Shown one piece after another: positions 32,961 to 46,093 of a DNA stretch of 64,000 nucleotides. This DNA comes from Eustoma russellianum (lineage: Eukaryota; Streptophyta; Magnoliopsida; Gentianales; Gentianaceae): the NCBI GenBank assembly GCA_036186865.1, contig AP025040.1, positions 47,037,276 through 47,101,275 on the forward strand, read 5' to 3'. The notes beneath the pieces are model-generated. The model had not been told where the DNA came from and searched no databases. It saw only the letters and a program-made list of their open reading frames with translations. The first letter of the stretch is position 1. Each line of letters begins with the position of its first letter. Both the position numbers and the translations under genes were made by a program.

Positions 32961-33542
32961 AGGTAAGACGTTTATTTCATTTGTAACATTTAATGCTTAT
33001 TTAGGTTTTTTGGTGTTTTGGATAGCTTATGCCAACTGCGTCAGGTTCATCCGTTGAAGAGCCAAAGACCTAGCCACATCACAAGAAAGTCTCAGGGAGT
33101 GACCATATTCTTCCCAACTTCAAGCACTGTGAAGGGACATTTTTCATGCCAAAGTCACTTATTGAAAAGTCCAAAAAGAACAGGAAGAAAGGCTGATGTT
33201 GTTTGATTGGATTTTGTGAAGGCATCGCATAATTAGTATTTGTTTTGGGTGGAGATGTTTGTTTGTATACACAAGCATGACTATGGTAGTAGTGTATTAG
33301 ATTGGCAACTGCTGTTCGCAGTCGAAATTGTTGTATACCAAAGCATCTTCTCTTTATTTTTAGGCTTGAAACTATGCTTATACCTTGGAGTATGTTGTTG
33401 CCCAGTCCAGCAGTTTCTTGTGCATTATAACGAATATGGTCATTTCTGAGTCAGCTGGGTTAGACTTAATTCTTAGGCAGAATGGTTTGCTGGTTTGTAA
33501 TGTATTTTTACTTTGAATTGTGTTTATGTTTTATGACATTGT
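32961..33542. other. Intergenic stretch, nothing recognised
   Basis: May still belong to the decayed DNA transposon to the left, but no motif supports that. Short frames at 33018-33206 and 33240-33449 are unassigned. Confidence 0.35.
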
Positions 33543-33860
33543 TGTTAGGTACAGTAATTGTCCTGTGGCGTAGGCCGTGTGGGCCAAGTCACAGTCGAAT
33601 GCCGTAGGTGCTTGTGTGCTGAATGCACTATAAGGCTAGGGTATGCGCATCTCCTGTCATTAATTGGTTTTGAGAGAGTTGGTAGCGCCAGAGGTCCTAC
33701 AAGTGGTATCAGAAAGTCACGGGTTCGATTCCCAGCAGGAGCAATTGCTTAGGGGGAGATTGTTAGGTGCAGCAATTGTCCCGTGGCGTAGGCCCTTGGG
33801 CGTAGGCCGTGTGGGCCAAGTCACAGTCGAATGCCGTGGGCGCTTGTGTAAGGCTGAATA
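33543..33860 (+). mobile_element. TRIM-type miniature LTR retrotransposon (3' truncated)
   Basis: LTR 1 runs TGTTAGGTACAG ... GGTCCTACA (33543-33701, 159 bp). A 59-bp interior (33702-33760) holds the primer site TGGTATCAGA (initiator tRNA-Met type) and the purine tract AGGGGGAGAT. LTR 2 starts TGTTAGGTGCAG at 33761 and degrades after about 33858. It has no coding capacity. The interior contains GGGTTCGATTCCCAG, which looks like a tRNA T-arm but is part of the element. The same family, complete, is at 46559-46966. Confidence 0.8.
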
Positions 33861-34534
33861 GGTGAGTAATCTCTGTATGCGCTTAAGATATACATACAAA
33901 AATTTATCTCAGCAGGACTTAATCGAACTTGAGACCCAATAAAGTAAACGGGAAGGAGAAGTGTTAATGGGAACACCTGATAACCGCCACTGCGCCTTGC
34001 TTCCTGGAATAAGCTCCTTGCGTCAGCCAGAGTTCCAAACCGGAAGGAATTTTGGAATTGGTAGCGGCAGAGTACATTTTCTTTAGTTCCAAAAAACTGG
34101 ACTGGCTTTGTTTCCTGAATAAGGTCCTAAATTGGCCGAATTGCATCCCAGCAAATGGGAGCGGGGAGGGGTCATCGGAAATAATGGCTTCAAATGGTCG
34201 GCAAAGGGAAGAGGAAGGGGCGATGTGTTTGTAGTCTTGCAGATAAAGAGATCAAAGGTTGAAATCCGCTTTACCTGGTAAAATTTATGTCGCCAAGAGA
34301 GTAATAGCAGTCACTGCCGAGGACATGATTAGGACAACAAATGCATTTTACACACTACCAAACTCTGAAGACACGAGTAACCACGTCATAAGACTGCGAG
34401 AAAGCAAAATTCCTTTACAGGGAGCATTGTTACAGTGGTCACGTTGTCCTAAAGCCTCAAAATTCGGTTACCGATGGCCAACCATGAAACTGCAAACTTG
34501 AAATGCAGTGAAAGAAAATAACGTGTCAAACTAT
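33861..34534. other. Intergenic sequence / probable 3' UTR of gp210
   Basis: Lies downstream of the gp210 stop codon (minus strand). A frame at 34259-34501 on the plus strand is not recognised. Nothing else is supported. Confidence 0.4.
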
Positions 34535-37500
34535 CTAATAAGTGTTCTGGGAATCCCCCCTCCTACGGAAGTCTTGCCGGTAGTATGGAGTTTCATCTAT
34601 TGTCCTCCTAACATAGTCGATGAAAGGCTGTGGTGTTCGGGGGGACTGATCACTCACTGCCTGAGGACTTTTATGACCAGTAGTAGTAGGCGCTGTCACA
34701 TGCGTGGTGTTTGGCCCATGTTGCTGTTTCAAACCTCGATGATTGAACATCCAGTACATCAAAAGAGGTAATGCTAATAGGGAAAGAGCCCCAACAACAA
34801 AAGCCACAGTTATCTGATAAGGTTCTCCAACTTCAACATTGTCAATCCTCTCAGGTTCATAATTGACATCTATCTCCACCATCTGAAGCGTGGCCGGGAG
34901 CGTAATGACCAGCTTATCTTGCAACTTCCCCACTTTGGTAACTTTAACCTCATACACCACACGTCCTCCTCTTGGGGAAGCTTCCCCACTGATTGCTGTA
35001 ACTAACAAACCAACACGGTTGTCCCAACTTATACTGACATCTGTATTCCCCACAACGGTTATAAAAGTTCTGTTTGAATTTTGGCTGAGATTTAACTGGA
35101 ACGATGACTTTCCATTCATTTCCAGCACAGCAAACCCACATATAAAAAGCGCAGATGCTGATCCTGATACATTAGTTTCTCCAAATAATAAAGCATCAAC
35201 AGAAATGGGTATTCTTTTTCCCATCTCTTGATGGCTGGGAAGGAAGCTGAGCAGAAGCTCCGGACTGTAAGGGAAGAAGGCACAAGATAATACACACGCG
35301 TAGGGATCACTCCTTGGTTCTGCAAACCCAACATATGGAGGGTGAACTCTACAGCTAAAAGATATCTTGCCATCCTGGACAGCTTTACAAGTCTGGTTAT
35401 AATCACCACTAACTCTCACTGGAAAGAGATATTCTGTAACTGGAAAAGGAGGTGCATTTGTGAGTGTCCCTTTCGGAGCGTCAACAGTAACCAAAGTCCC
35501 TTTAACTACAGTAACCTCTGTTTGAAGGTTCAACTTATCATCCTGATAGTAAATCTGAGTTGAACCTTCACCGACAGCTTCAGCAACTCCAGATGACATG
35601 TCCACATATAAGATACTGCTATTCGCACTAAACCAGTGGCCTGATGCTTCGCCACCAATACCTTCTACATTGAAATTGAGTCGGCTTCCTGGGCGGAGGA
35701 TCGGATTTAAAGGACGTAACTGAGCACCAACAACTATCATCACATAATCTGTCTTTTGAGGATTGTTGGTAAATGCAATACGGAGAAGTGCTTTCCCTTT
35801 GCTTATTCCCCTTAGACAGATTTTTGCATCACCATCACAAGGAGCAGAAACGGTAACAACATCCGGGTGGTTAGTTTCAGCTTCAAAGACAGTAACATTG
35901 TATGCCTCATGAAATGGATTGCCCATAAAATCATAGTATCTGATTGGGAGCTCAATGTCAGAATCAACAGCGAGTGTAAGAACAAAAAGGTCCTCCGCCA
36001 TTATTCTTGCTTGAGCCACATCAGCAACCCTAACGCATGAAGCAACCTCAGATATTCCTGTCCACCTGTCTTTAGCCTCTATACATGCAAGAACATCAGA
36101 ATCTGTTGTCTTTACTTTACCACCATCTATGACTATATCACCTTGCACTGCTCCGATCATTTTCCTACATTGTCCGAGCACAGAGTAAGTAATTGTGCCT
36201 TTTTTCCGTATAGCATCCCCTTCCCTGGATGCATCTGCAGATAGGGGTAAAAGATCAGCAGATGTATAGTGAGGAGGAAGAAGCCAGGTAACTGTTGATC
36301 CCAGAGCAAGTGGAAGATCAGCTAGCACCCTAAGGGATATAGATGCACTGTAGAACCTTGATTCTGAAAAGAAACCGGAATAGCTAAAATTGCACGTGAA
36401 TGAGACTTTAACGCTTGTCTTGCCAGCAGATCTACCATGCAACACTCTAAGGAAGCCAAGGTTGTTAACGTCCAAGTACTCAACAGGCTCCAGAAAACCT
36501 AACACCTTTTCGTCTTCAATAGTCCACTTATAACTGCTGCATCTTTCATGGAAGGAAAATAAATTTCCCTCAGATAGAGAAGGAGATATAGGCATCTTCC
36601 TTCCAACAGCAAGCACCTCGCTCTGAACACTCAACATTGCTGAGGAAGGGACACCCACCAAAACCTTGCCAAATGCCTGGCACAACATATCTCCATCCCC
36701 CAAAAATGTGGCAATTAAAGTTGAATTCCCAGGTGAAGCTGCAGAGAGCAGTCCGGACAACTTGTCCACCTTCGCCGTTTTATCATCCGTACTAGCATAC
36801 TCGATGCGTATAGAAAATTCTGGACCGCCTCTCACTCCAAGCACATAAGAAGCACCAGGTACGAGAAAAATGTCACTTGGATGAATTATTGGACGTTCAT
36901 AAACTTCCACCTCAATTACAGGACTAAGCACTACAGAACCACTATGCCGTGTAGCAATAAGATAAAGGCCAGTGATCCCAAGTTGTGAACCTTTAATTGT
37001 AAAACTTGGCAATATCACGTGTTCATCCCTGGGCCTTCCAAAGGTATAATTAGCAACCATCTCAACTATTTTATTATCAAAACGAATATCAATATTCATA
37101 TACACATACTGTGAAGAGTCAAAGACGCGCCCATCATAAATTCCAGCCAAGAAACCAAAAGTTAGAGAACTTCCTTTCATAAGACTTACCCTTTCTGCCG
37201 ATTTAATTTGAATCCAGTCTACATCAGCAACTTGAATGATTGATGATGCAACAAATGGAGGAGTAAGCCACCTATCATAAACTGACACTAGTGCACTTCC
37301 CAACTGTTTGGGGACCAGTATTAGCTGCAAGCATAGTAAATCATGTGGGATTTCAATAACATCAATAATTTGGCTATCATTGACCACGGTTCTGAGAGAG
37401 CAACTACCTCCAGTAACTGAAAGGTTCATCCTTGCATCACTGCTAAAATATAGCAAGTTAAAATATGGATCCACACGCAAAGAAGGAACAATATGCAAGA

Positions 37501-39900
37501 TGACAGCGTCAGTGATGTCATTCTTATGGTTTTCAAGCAGGGCATTGAAACAGTCCTGGCAGATTGCCCGCTGGAATCCAATAACAGTTGTGCGGATAGT
37601 GCAGAATCCTGAGGCATTTTGCAAGACCAAGAATCTCTCCCAGCTGGACTTGGTTTTCGCTAAATTGGAGGTGTCATCCAGGAAAGCCAACTCAGAACAG
37701 TTACCAAATTCCCAATTCAAATGGAGAGAAGATGAGTTACTGAAAGCTTTTCCCTTCTCACTTAAGCCGACTGCAGAAAGTCGGATGAGACGCCCATTTG
37801 CAACTTTAATGGGGGCTGTACGGATTCTTTGTTCACTTCGTTCAGCGTTAAAGGAAGAAAATATAGCACTGTATGAATTAACAGCTTCATCCACTAACAG
37901 CGCCACAGAAAATGGCAAATAGCACATAAGTGACAATTGCACCTCCGACACAACAGGTAAGGGATGGTTGATCCCTATTAAGTTTCCACGCTTGAAAACA
38001 AGCTTAAATGTTCCACTTTTCGTGCATGTTACTTGGTACACGGTCCCATACATGGAAAATATCTGGCGGACTAAATTTCCATCTTGGTGAATGTGGCTCG
38101 CTTCATCAAAAATCTCGAGGGTTTCAATATATTCAACATCCTGGCCCCACTTTACTGGTCCTCCCTGGAGCTTTACATCAAAACTTGAGCCAGGGGCAAG
38201 ATGTAGCCGTTCCAAATTTTGACGACTATCAGAAATTTGAGCGTTAGTTAAGTTAAACCAGTAGCCACCAAACTGGTTTCCATCACTGAACTCATGCACA
38301 ATTAGTGGAGTATAAGCAGCAATCACCTGCGAAGCTTCCAAGACCACCCGTCCATCAATAAAACGATCAAGTGGCAAATCATCTTTGGATAATTCAGCAC
38401 GGATTACAGTACGACCAGGTTTGGAAGCATATATATAGGTCCAAGAACATGGAGGACCAGACAACAGTCCCTCAACTTCAGAAGTCTCTAGTTTACCATA
38501 TGAATCTGATTCGCCTTTAGCACCGCCGATGGAGAACGACTCTTCCTCAGATCTCCATTCAGTGATCAAGTTAAAAGAATCACACCTATCAAAGTTCAGA
38601 CCATCTGGTGCTTTCAATGTCAAAGCGACCTGAAGGCGTGAACCAACAGGAATTTCTAGAGGAAAATCCTGCAGGATTATCATTGAAGAAGGTAATGAAA
38701 CTTCAACAAGCATCTTATCATAATTGAATATGTCAAATGCAGACACTACCCTGATGACAGCTCTCCCAGGCCTTTCTGACCTGGCAATCCCGGTAGCAGA
38801 AACAGAGACAGTATCCCCGTCTGAAGAAACCCAATGGTAGTTACTAGATGTCATAGCACAACCTCCGGTCACTCTTAGCTCAAACTCTTGATTCACACCA
38901 GGGGCCCATGGAAGGAGAATTCTGAAATTCTCATCATCTGCTTTCTTTGAACTGAACTTCACTTGGTCGCAAACCATAACTTCTTGTGAAACTTCCAGGA
39001 CCTCTTTACTTTCCTCATTCCCACTCCTGTAGGTCAATGTTGCCCTCAGTTTTCCAAGACCATGCCCAAATGCTTCAAGAATTTTATGATTTCCTTTCGG
39101 AACAACATAGTCTACAACAGGAAGAATGCTCCATAATTTGGATCCATCGTCACACAATTTAAGGTCATCACTCTCAGAAATATAAATTTCTTGCGGCTCA
39201 GGACCTTGAGAAAAGACTTTCACATGAATCATATATCGTCTTCCAGAAACAAGATACCATCGTTCTGCGGATCTAATAAATTTTGTTGTCTCAAAAGGAC
39301 GATTAGTGGAGAGAGGTACCGTATACATCAAAAGAGTACCTGGTAAAACAACATGGAGGGACGATGTTTGTGTGTGCCCATCAACCCTAATATCTTCAAC
39401 GATGACGGTTGTCACCCCCAAGTTCATTGCACGCAATTCACCAGTCATCAAATCCACCTGTGCGACTGAAGAGTTTAAAGTAGACCAGCGATGAGATGGA
39501 GATGGTAAGGGTACAGCATGGGGAACATTATTCCTAATAAACTTAAGATTATAATGGATGACAGCACCAATCAGGACAAAAATAGGTGATGGAGGATCGA
39601 GAGACATTGCTTCAGCCACAGTAAATATGACCTTATCCTGCATGCGCTGAAAAGATGTTCCAACTAGATGGACAGAAACAATTTCCTGGCCGACTTCCAC
39701 ACCTTTCACCACACACAGGTCAGAAAATACACCACTCTCTTCTAGTTTTACTTGAACATCCAAGTCACCACATAATCCTCCACAGTCACTCAGTGGAGAG
39801 TCCTTAAGAGGAACATGAACAAGATGATGAGGTAATCCATCAATTTTGGGACACATTTCCCAGATAAACGGCACACCCGCTAATGAAGAAAACTCATTCT
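34535..39900 (-). CDS. GP210: gp210 exon 3 (5.4-kb exon)
   Basis: A single 5366-bp exon starting after GGCTTTGCAG| with AGAATGAGTTTTCTTC. It encodes from ENEFSSLAGVPFIW to the stop, covering about 92% of the protein, including nearly all lumenal repeats, the membrane helix and the tail. Upstream in-frame codons to 39946 belong to the intron. Confidence 0.92.
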
Positions 39901-40860
39901 CTGCAAAGCCAGTCAAGCAATCAGTAGAATTAAGCAGACTAAACAATAAATACGAAAAGTATCAATACATACTTGCAAGCAGGAAAGTGAACATGCTAAA
40001 GAGAATAACAAAAGACATCTTTCTTTTAATGAAGATAAAACAACTTCTGGGGAAAAAGAAATATAGCTTCCGCGAGAACCTTCGCTGTCAAAAGCACGGA
40101 CTCTGAGAGTAGCGAGCCCATCAAGGTCGATTTTGACAGAATTGTGAAATATCTGGATCCTGAAAATGATGTCTATATAAACTTTACAACGAATCACAAT
40201 TCCAGTGTTGATATCAGTAGCATAAACGGCAGTCTCCTTCCGACCAGTATAAGGGGCAATGGACTTCAAAAGTGTACTGTTTGAACAATGGCTACTAGGA
40301 TTATACTCGGGCACGAGTGCTAAAATATCATGGTGATCCCACGACCTGCCCAATAAATGCATTTTACGAGTCAGTCCCACCAGCAGACAAAAGATTGTTT
40401 TCAAAGAAAGGAGCACGCTAACATATATGTAAATGGTAGAAGTGTTTACTACAAGGATCCGGATACAGTAGCCCGCCTAACTTAATGAAAAAAGATGACT
40501 CAAACTTTCAAGATGAATAAACTAATCGGTTTCATGCAAAAGCTGAAAAACCAGTACCTAAACGAGGCAAAACCTTGAGAACGTTAAGTTGTTTATCCAA
40601 TAAGCAATAAAGGGGGGAAAAAGCAAAGGAGTAAAAGCAGATAAACGTGGAGGTGAAAGGACGCACCACTCGAAGCAACCACCGGAACCCTGAAGCCTGT
40701 ACTCAACAGGGTGAGTCATTTTCGGAGGCAGCAGAACATTGACGTCCGTTATATGAGGGCCGGCCGACATCGTCGCCGACGAAGGCGTCAAATCGAGCAG
40801 GAGCAGAAAAAGCATAGGCAACGCAAGAAGCATTATAAAGAAGCGCAGTAACATCATCAT
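34535..40860 (-). CDS. GP210: Nuclear pore membrane glycoprotein gp210 / NUP210 homologue
   Basis: Three coding exons on the minus strand: 40860-40667, 40345-40080 and 39900-34535. Together they are 5826 nt, 1941 codons plus stop, all in phase with GT/AG ends. The length agrees with plant gp210 (about 1,900 residues). The protein is a single-pass type I membrane component of the nuclear pore, anchoring it in the pore membrane. It opens with a hydrophobic signal (MMMLLRFFIMLLALPMLFLL), then GPHITDVNVLLPP and CFEWSWDHHDIL, both characteristic of gp210. A very long lumenal part follows, with Ig-like (bacterial BID_2-type) repeats such as GELRAMNLGVTTVIVEDI. One transmembrane helix (AFVVGALSLLALPLLMYWMF) lies about 70 residues before the end, leaving a short tail with YVRRTIDETPYYRQDFRRR. 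No disruption is seen. Confidence 0.92.
40080..40345 (-). CDS. GP210: gp210 exon 2
   Basis: 266 bp from GGGCAG| to |GTTCTC. Encodes SWDHHDILALVPEYN ... GRKETAVYATDINTGI ... DLDGLATLRVRAFDSE, highly typical of gp210 N-termini. The donor GTTCTC is non-ideal but the frame requires it. Confidence 0.85.
40667..40860 (-). CDS. GP210: gp210 exon 1 coding part
   Basis: 194 bp from ATG at 40860 to donor GTGCGT. Three consecutive ATG codons (40860, 40857, 40854) make the exact start uncertain by two residues. Encodes the signal peptide and the first lumenal motif. Confidence 0.85.
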
Positions 40861-42599
40861 CTTGGAGAATATGAAGCGAACAGAAGAAGAGATATTTCAG
40901 CAGTTCGGTTCTGTTCAATAGGCCACAGCTTGGTCCAGCGGGAGACCGACCCGCATGTGGAAAATAAGTACTGAACGTTTATTACATCTATGATTGAAAA
41001 GTCACATAACATTAGGGTTTTGAAAATTTCCCCACACCTGAGGATTTCATGGAAAATGGACACGCGTTGTGTGGCTATTGGATGTTAAAGTCTTCCGCCT
41101 TCATCTCTATTTATTATTGATGGGAAGCTTGTCCCGCCTTTGTTCGAAAGAGGAGAGAGAAGCTCGTCTCCAGCCTCATTTTCTCATGACCCGAGGCTTT
41201 TTCCCCTTGTTTTTTTGGGTGTGTAAATTGGGATCCTCTCATTTATTTTTTCTCACTCTATGCGTCATCGTACGATACGTGGCAACAAGAGGGTGATGAA
41301 GCTAGATGAGGGTCAACCACATCTAGTCTCACCACCCCACCTTGCTGCTACGTGTCGCGTAGTTATGAGTGAGGTGAGAGGATTGAGGGTGAGAAGATCT
41401 CATCTCTCATAACTCATAGTGAGGAGAAAAAACCTTAATCGGTCTACAATAATATTATTTTTAATTTTGTTTTGAGTTGTTAAAAAAACATCACATCTAT
41501 ATAAATACAATTGTATTAGTAGTCAAAATTTCTTTATTACCTTTTAAATTATTACTTATATAATTTATCTATTTTACTTCAATTAACCAAGTGTGTTATA
41601 AAAACAGTTGCTAAAATAGTTTGACTTCTTAAATTTTATTAAGTCAAATTATAATAGTATTGTTAGGACAGAAGAAATATCATGGACTGCCGGATAAAAT
41701 TTGCTAATAGTAGTATTCATAATTGAATAATAATGATGTTCATGTATTATAAACTATATATCCTATTGGATTTTTTGACCAGCTACAGTATAATTAGATT
41801 AAATCTATTAGATATCAAAAGTATTATGCATTGACTAAAGTTATTCAGCAATCACAGAAGTAATATGTTTAAGTGTCTAAGAAGACCAAGCCATACATTT
41901 ATCTCTATGTAAAGTCTATACTACTCCCTGAAGCTCTATATCCTATGTAAAGTATTATCCTATAAAGTATTATAAGAGTAAATTATAAAACGGATTCAAC
42001 TTTTCGTCCTACTTTGGCTCCGGCAAAACTATGCCGTTTGTTTTCCCCCCTTTTCCTTTTCTATTATGTTATAATTAGATTCACCGACTATATCAAGATA
42101 TAATTGTATTCGATGAAGTGGATAAGATTCATTCGTCACTCTCCTATGACTACATCCATCACTCGTTGACACGTATATTTTACCTAGCCTCATATTTCCT
42201 TACTAATCACTCCTCACCTAGTCTCACAGCCTCCTGCTGTCACGTGTCGTCGGTCATTCCCTCACGTACTCTCCACGAGTGAGATGATCCTTTCACTCAT
42301 AAAGATACATATCCTACAAGTAAAGTAACATACATTAGAAACATACAAAAGAGCCATAAACGCCCGATAGAGGACCAAGACTTCTCGAATAAGAAAAATA
42401 TTTCACAAATTTCCATCCAAAAAACAAGAGACAGGATTAAACGCATAATTGACTTGAGAGTCGGAGGTTTTTTTTTTTTGAAGAATAGCTCTGGATACTC
42501 TAACGTTATTTAACTTGTGCAGATTCCTAGAAACGTTAGTTCTAGAAACAAACTGCGTTTGTGAGAGACGTTGATAGCATTTTTTATTATTTGGATCAT
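40861..42599. other. Intergenic region upstream of gp210
   Basis: The first part should contain the gp210 promoter (minus strand). No gene is recognised. Two short related stretches, CTAGTCTCAC ... ACGTGTCG ... GAGTGAG at 41323-41378 and 42218-42286, suggest a diverged repeat. AT-rich between them. From about 42480, DNA looks like the end of a Tat-type LTR. Confidence 0.5.
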
Positions 42600-45361
42600 T
42601 TCTAGTCCAGGTGAAGGCCCAACTTCACCATCTAGCGCTAGAGAAAGGCCTATCGACCTCAGTTCACTTTAATCTTGCTTGAACACATTTAACATCCTTT
42701 AAAATGGAAAAACACTCAATATGATAGTGAAAAATCTTCTCATTGTCAGAGACAGAGAGGTGGGACTTACCGCCTGTTGGAACAAGTCTTCGACGCACAG
42801 GTTAGGAGCCCAAATGTTTCTAAGGGGTTACCCATGAAGAGTACGACCAAGCCATGTAATACATAGTCCAAAATATGGATATTTTCCAAGCTTTGGCTGA
42901 CCAAATCAAGGGTAAGGCCCTAGAGGCCCCGTATCTTGCTTCAAGCCTTCATTACGACTATCATGAAAGACAAGACTCTCAAGAATGTTCATCTCGTCCA
43001 AGGAATGAGTCCATCACAGATGCTATGGAAAAGGAAAAGAAGCCACACACTAAACCTTTATCCTCACTGAAGAATCCCTTAGGCGTGAAGTCATGTTAGT
43101 CTACGCACCTGCAACAGGCACCACTGCTCCAATATGACAGAGATGACTTTCAGGATAAGTCATCCTCAGATCGTCCCAAGCATACACGTGTAGTACAAGA
43201 AAGCCTTTTTCTGAAGAAATTGCTGAGTACGTTGTTCGGTCATCTTTATGGTTCTAAGACAGATAGCTACATGGCACCACCGATCCTACAGATCATCTCT
43301 TTCAATTCCAAACTGCGATGAGTCTGAAAAATATTCTGGATCCTCTGAGGTGCAAAACATTTCCCGTATATCTAAGGAGAAGGCCAGGACATTGTTTAAA
43401 GAGGTGTCGTCTCAGTCTATATGTTCTTTCCGAGAACTGGTCTAGAGGTTCAAGGCGCAGCTTGTGTCTTGCAAGTCTTTTGTCAAGAACTCTTCACACT
43501 TTATGTCGATACATGCAACGCAACGAACGTAATGTACTACAACGTCTTCCAATAGCTGGGCTGTAAAACAACCAATTATCCCTTGTATCGACTCCTTTAA
43601 TTGGATTCTCTGGTACAATAATTCAACCAGCAGTCTGGTGATGTTGTTGGTCACCTTTGACAAACACCCAAAATGTTGAAATATATGGGTAGATTTTGTT
43701 GTCATAAAAGAAAGGTCAATATGCAGCAATCTCCTCGGTAGACCAGATTTGATCGACTTAGAGGCTGTCATCTCGCCCCTACATGTTAGCCTGAAGTTCT
43801 GTTCCTGAGCTGAGGTGGTGACCACAGTGGGAACTTGCAGGAAGACTAGAGATGCTACGTTGTAGCAATTAAAGGAAAATTTTACATACAGCAGGTAAGC
43901 CTTGATGATATTATTCCTCCTACTGAGGAGAAACTAAAGTCAGACGACGCGGTCCAAGATTTTATTCTAAATCTTTAACGTCCAGAGAATGTGATCAAAA
44001 TTGAAACTTGGATGCCTGGTGAGTTGCTGAGTCAGCTCCAAAATTTGTTGAAAGAATATGTGGTTATCTTTGCTGGACAGCCGAGGACATGCTATACATC
44101 TCAATCACTCTTGTTGAGCACAAGCTCAATGTAGATCCTAGCATCAAACATGTTGAGCAGAAGAAGAGAAACTGCGCCCCCAAAAGGATTAAGGTAATTG
44201 TGCAAAAGGTTGGCATACTGATTACCGCCAAGCTTATAAAATAAGTCATCTACCTGTGGGGCTAGCCAATCTCGTGTGGTGCCAAAATCCCATAAATCTT
44301 GGATGATATGTAATGATTACACAAATTTTAAGAAAGCATTCACGAAAGATTGTTATCCCTCATAAAATATTGACACATTAGTGAACTCAACGATTAGGTA
44401 TGAGGTCTTCAACTTCTTTGACTTTTTTAAATGCTTCCATCAAATAGGCATGGCTAAGGAAGGGCAAACCAAAAACCTCTTTCTACCAAGGAAAGTACTT
44501 ATTACTACGTTAGCATGCCTTTTGGGTAGAAAACCCGGGAGACACCTATCATAGGTTGGTTAAATCTTTATTTAAGTGGAGTTTGTATTGACGATATGCT
44601 CATCAAGGAAAGGACTCTTGATGTGTATATCCAAAACTTAAAGTGGCATTCATCATCCTCCGAGACTCCAAGATGAGATTGGACCCCAAAAAGTGTACAT
44701 TTGGGGTTAGAAGCAGACAATTCTTAGTGTACATGTTCTCCAAGGAAGGGTTCACGCTAACCCTAGCAACCTAAAAGCTTTAAAGCTATGCACCCATCTC
44801 GTAAACACTGAAGAGGTGTAAAGCCTAACTAGACGGATCGCAATGCTAAATATATTTCTCTCTAAATCGTTGGAAAGATCACTCCCTTTCTTCCAAAATT
44901 TGAAGACATGAATCATGTTCTAATGGGATGACAATACATGCCTTTGATGACTTGGGATCCTACTTCGCCGAAGTGCCAACATTAACTTCGCCTATTCCGG
45001 TGAACTGTTGTTTGCTATTATGGTCAGAGAGAAAGACAACGTGCAAAAGCCTATATAATTTGGGAGCAAAGCATTGCATAGACCTGAGGTATGATATACT
45101 AACGCTGAGAAGATAGTTTTGACGTTAGTCATCGCCACAAGACAACTCAGCCCCTATCTTTAAACTTATTTTATTCTGGTCCGCACTGATCAACCATTAA
45201 AGCAAATTTTGCATAATCCCGAGACATCGAGCCAAGCAGCCAAATGAGACGTAGAATTGAGCAAGTATGACATTGACTATCTATATCAGACTTCCGTTAA
45301 GGCCCAAGTCTTGACAGATTTTATTGATGAAGTGATTTTTATACAGGATGAGCAGCCCTAG

Positions 45362-45559
45362 GAGCAATGGACCATATATGTTGATGGATCCTCTTCTCGT
45401 GATAACAATAGAGCATGTCTCCTTATCATAATTCCAAAAAGAACAGAATTTGATTATGAACTTCGCTTTAATTTCAATACCATAAACAACGAAGCCGAGT
45501 ATAATGCCTTGTTTGCCAACTTGAGCCTTGCTAGGAAGCTGGGGGTAGAACATTAAATC
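45362..45559 (+). pseudogene. RNase H domain remnant of the Tat-like element
   Basis: A 65-codon open stretch reading EQWTIYVDGSSSRDNNRA ... YELRFNFNTINNEAEYNALFA ... LSLARKLGVEH-stop. The VDGSS and NNEAEYNAL motifs hold the first Asp and the Glu of the RNase H active site. Confidence 0.75.
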
Positions 45560-46093
45560 ACACAATAATTCTCATTTATTATGGCACGAGTCCGCGAGAA
45601 CTACGAAGCCAAAAAGGATCAGATGAAGAGGTGGTAGAAGGCCAAGAAACTCAAAGAAATGCTCGAATCCTTAGAGATCGAACATAACATGAGGTCGGCG
45701 AACAAAAGGTCCAATGCATTTCTCGTCTTGCATCATCGACTCTAAGCTTACGACTAGGCCAAGGTGCTTCAAGTGTACTACCGGTTTATGTGAATGGACG
45801 AGATTATCGGCTTCTTAAAGCATGACATTCTGCCACAAGATAAATAAACAACAAAAAATTTGCACATTAAAGCGGCCATGTACGCTCTCTATAACTAAGT
45901 CTTATACATGAGATCTTTCTCTCAACCATGGATAAAATGTGTCTTTGAAGACAAAGGAGATTATATTCTTCGTGACATTCAAGCAACCATTCTGGTTAGA
46001 TGTCTCTTGCATGCAAGTATTATTTATCTGGCTATTATTGGCCGACATTACACCAGGATACTCTTGAATTTGTGAAAAAGTCAAGCATGTCAG

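Noticed and set aside
33719..33745. tRNA-like T-arm (GGGTTCGATTCCCAG)
   Set aside because: No A box, anticodon arm or acceptor stem; it is the interior of a TRIM and recurs in the copy at 46.76 kb.
39901..39946. gp210 start at 39946 within the long open frame
   Set aside because: This stretch is the 3' end of intron 2; exons 1 and 2 supply the signal peptide and conserved N-terminus in phase.
40861..41296. Open frames around 40857-41063 and 41069-41296 as a gene divergent from gp210
   Set aside because: No similarity recognised and composition is like the flanking intergenic DNA.
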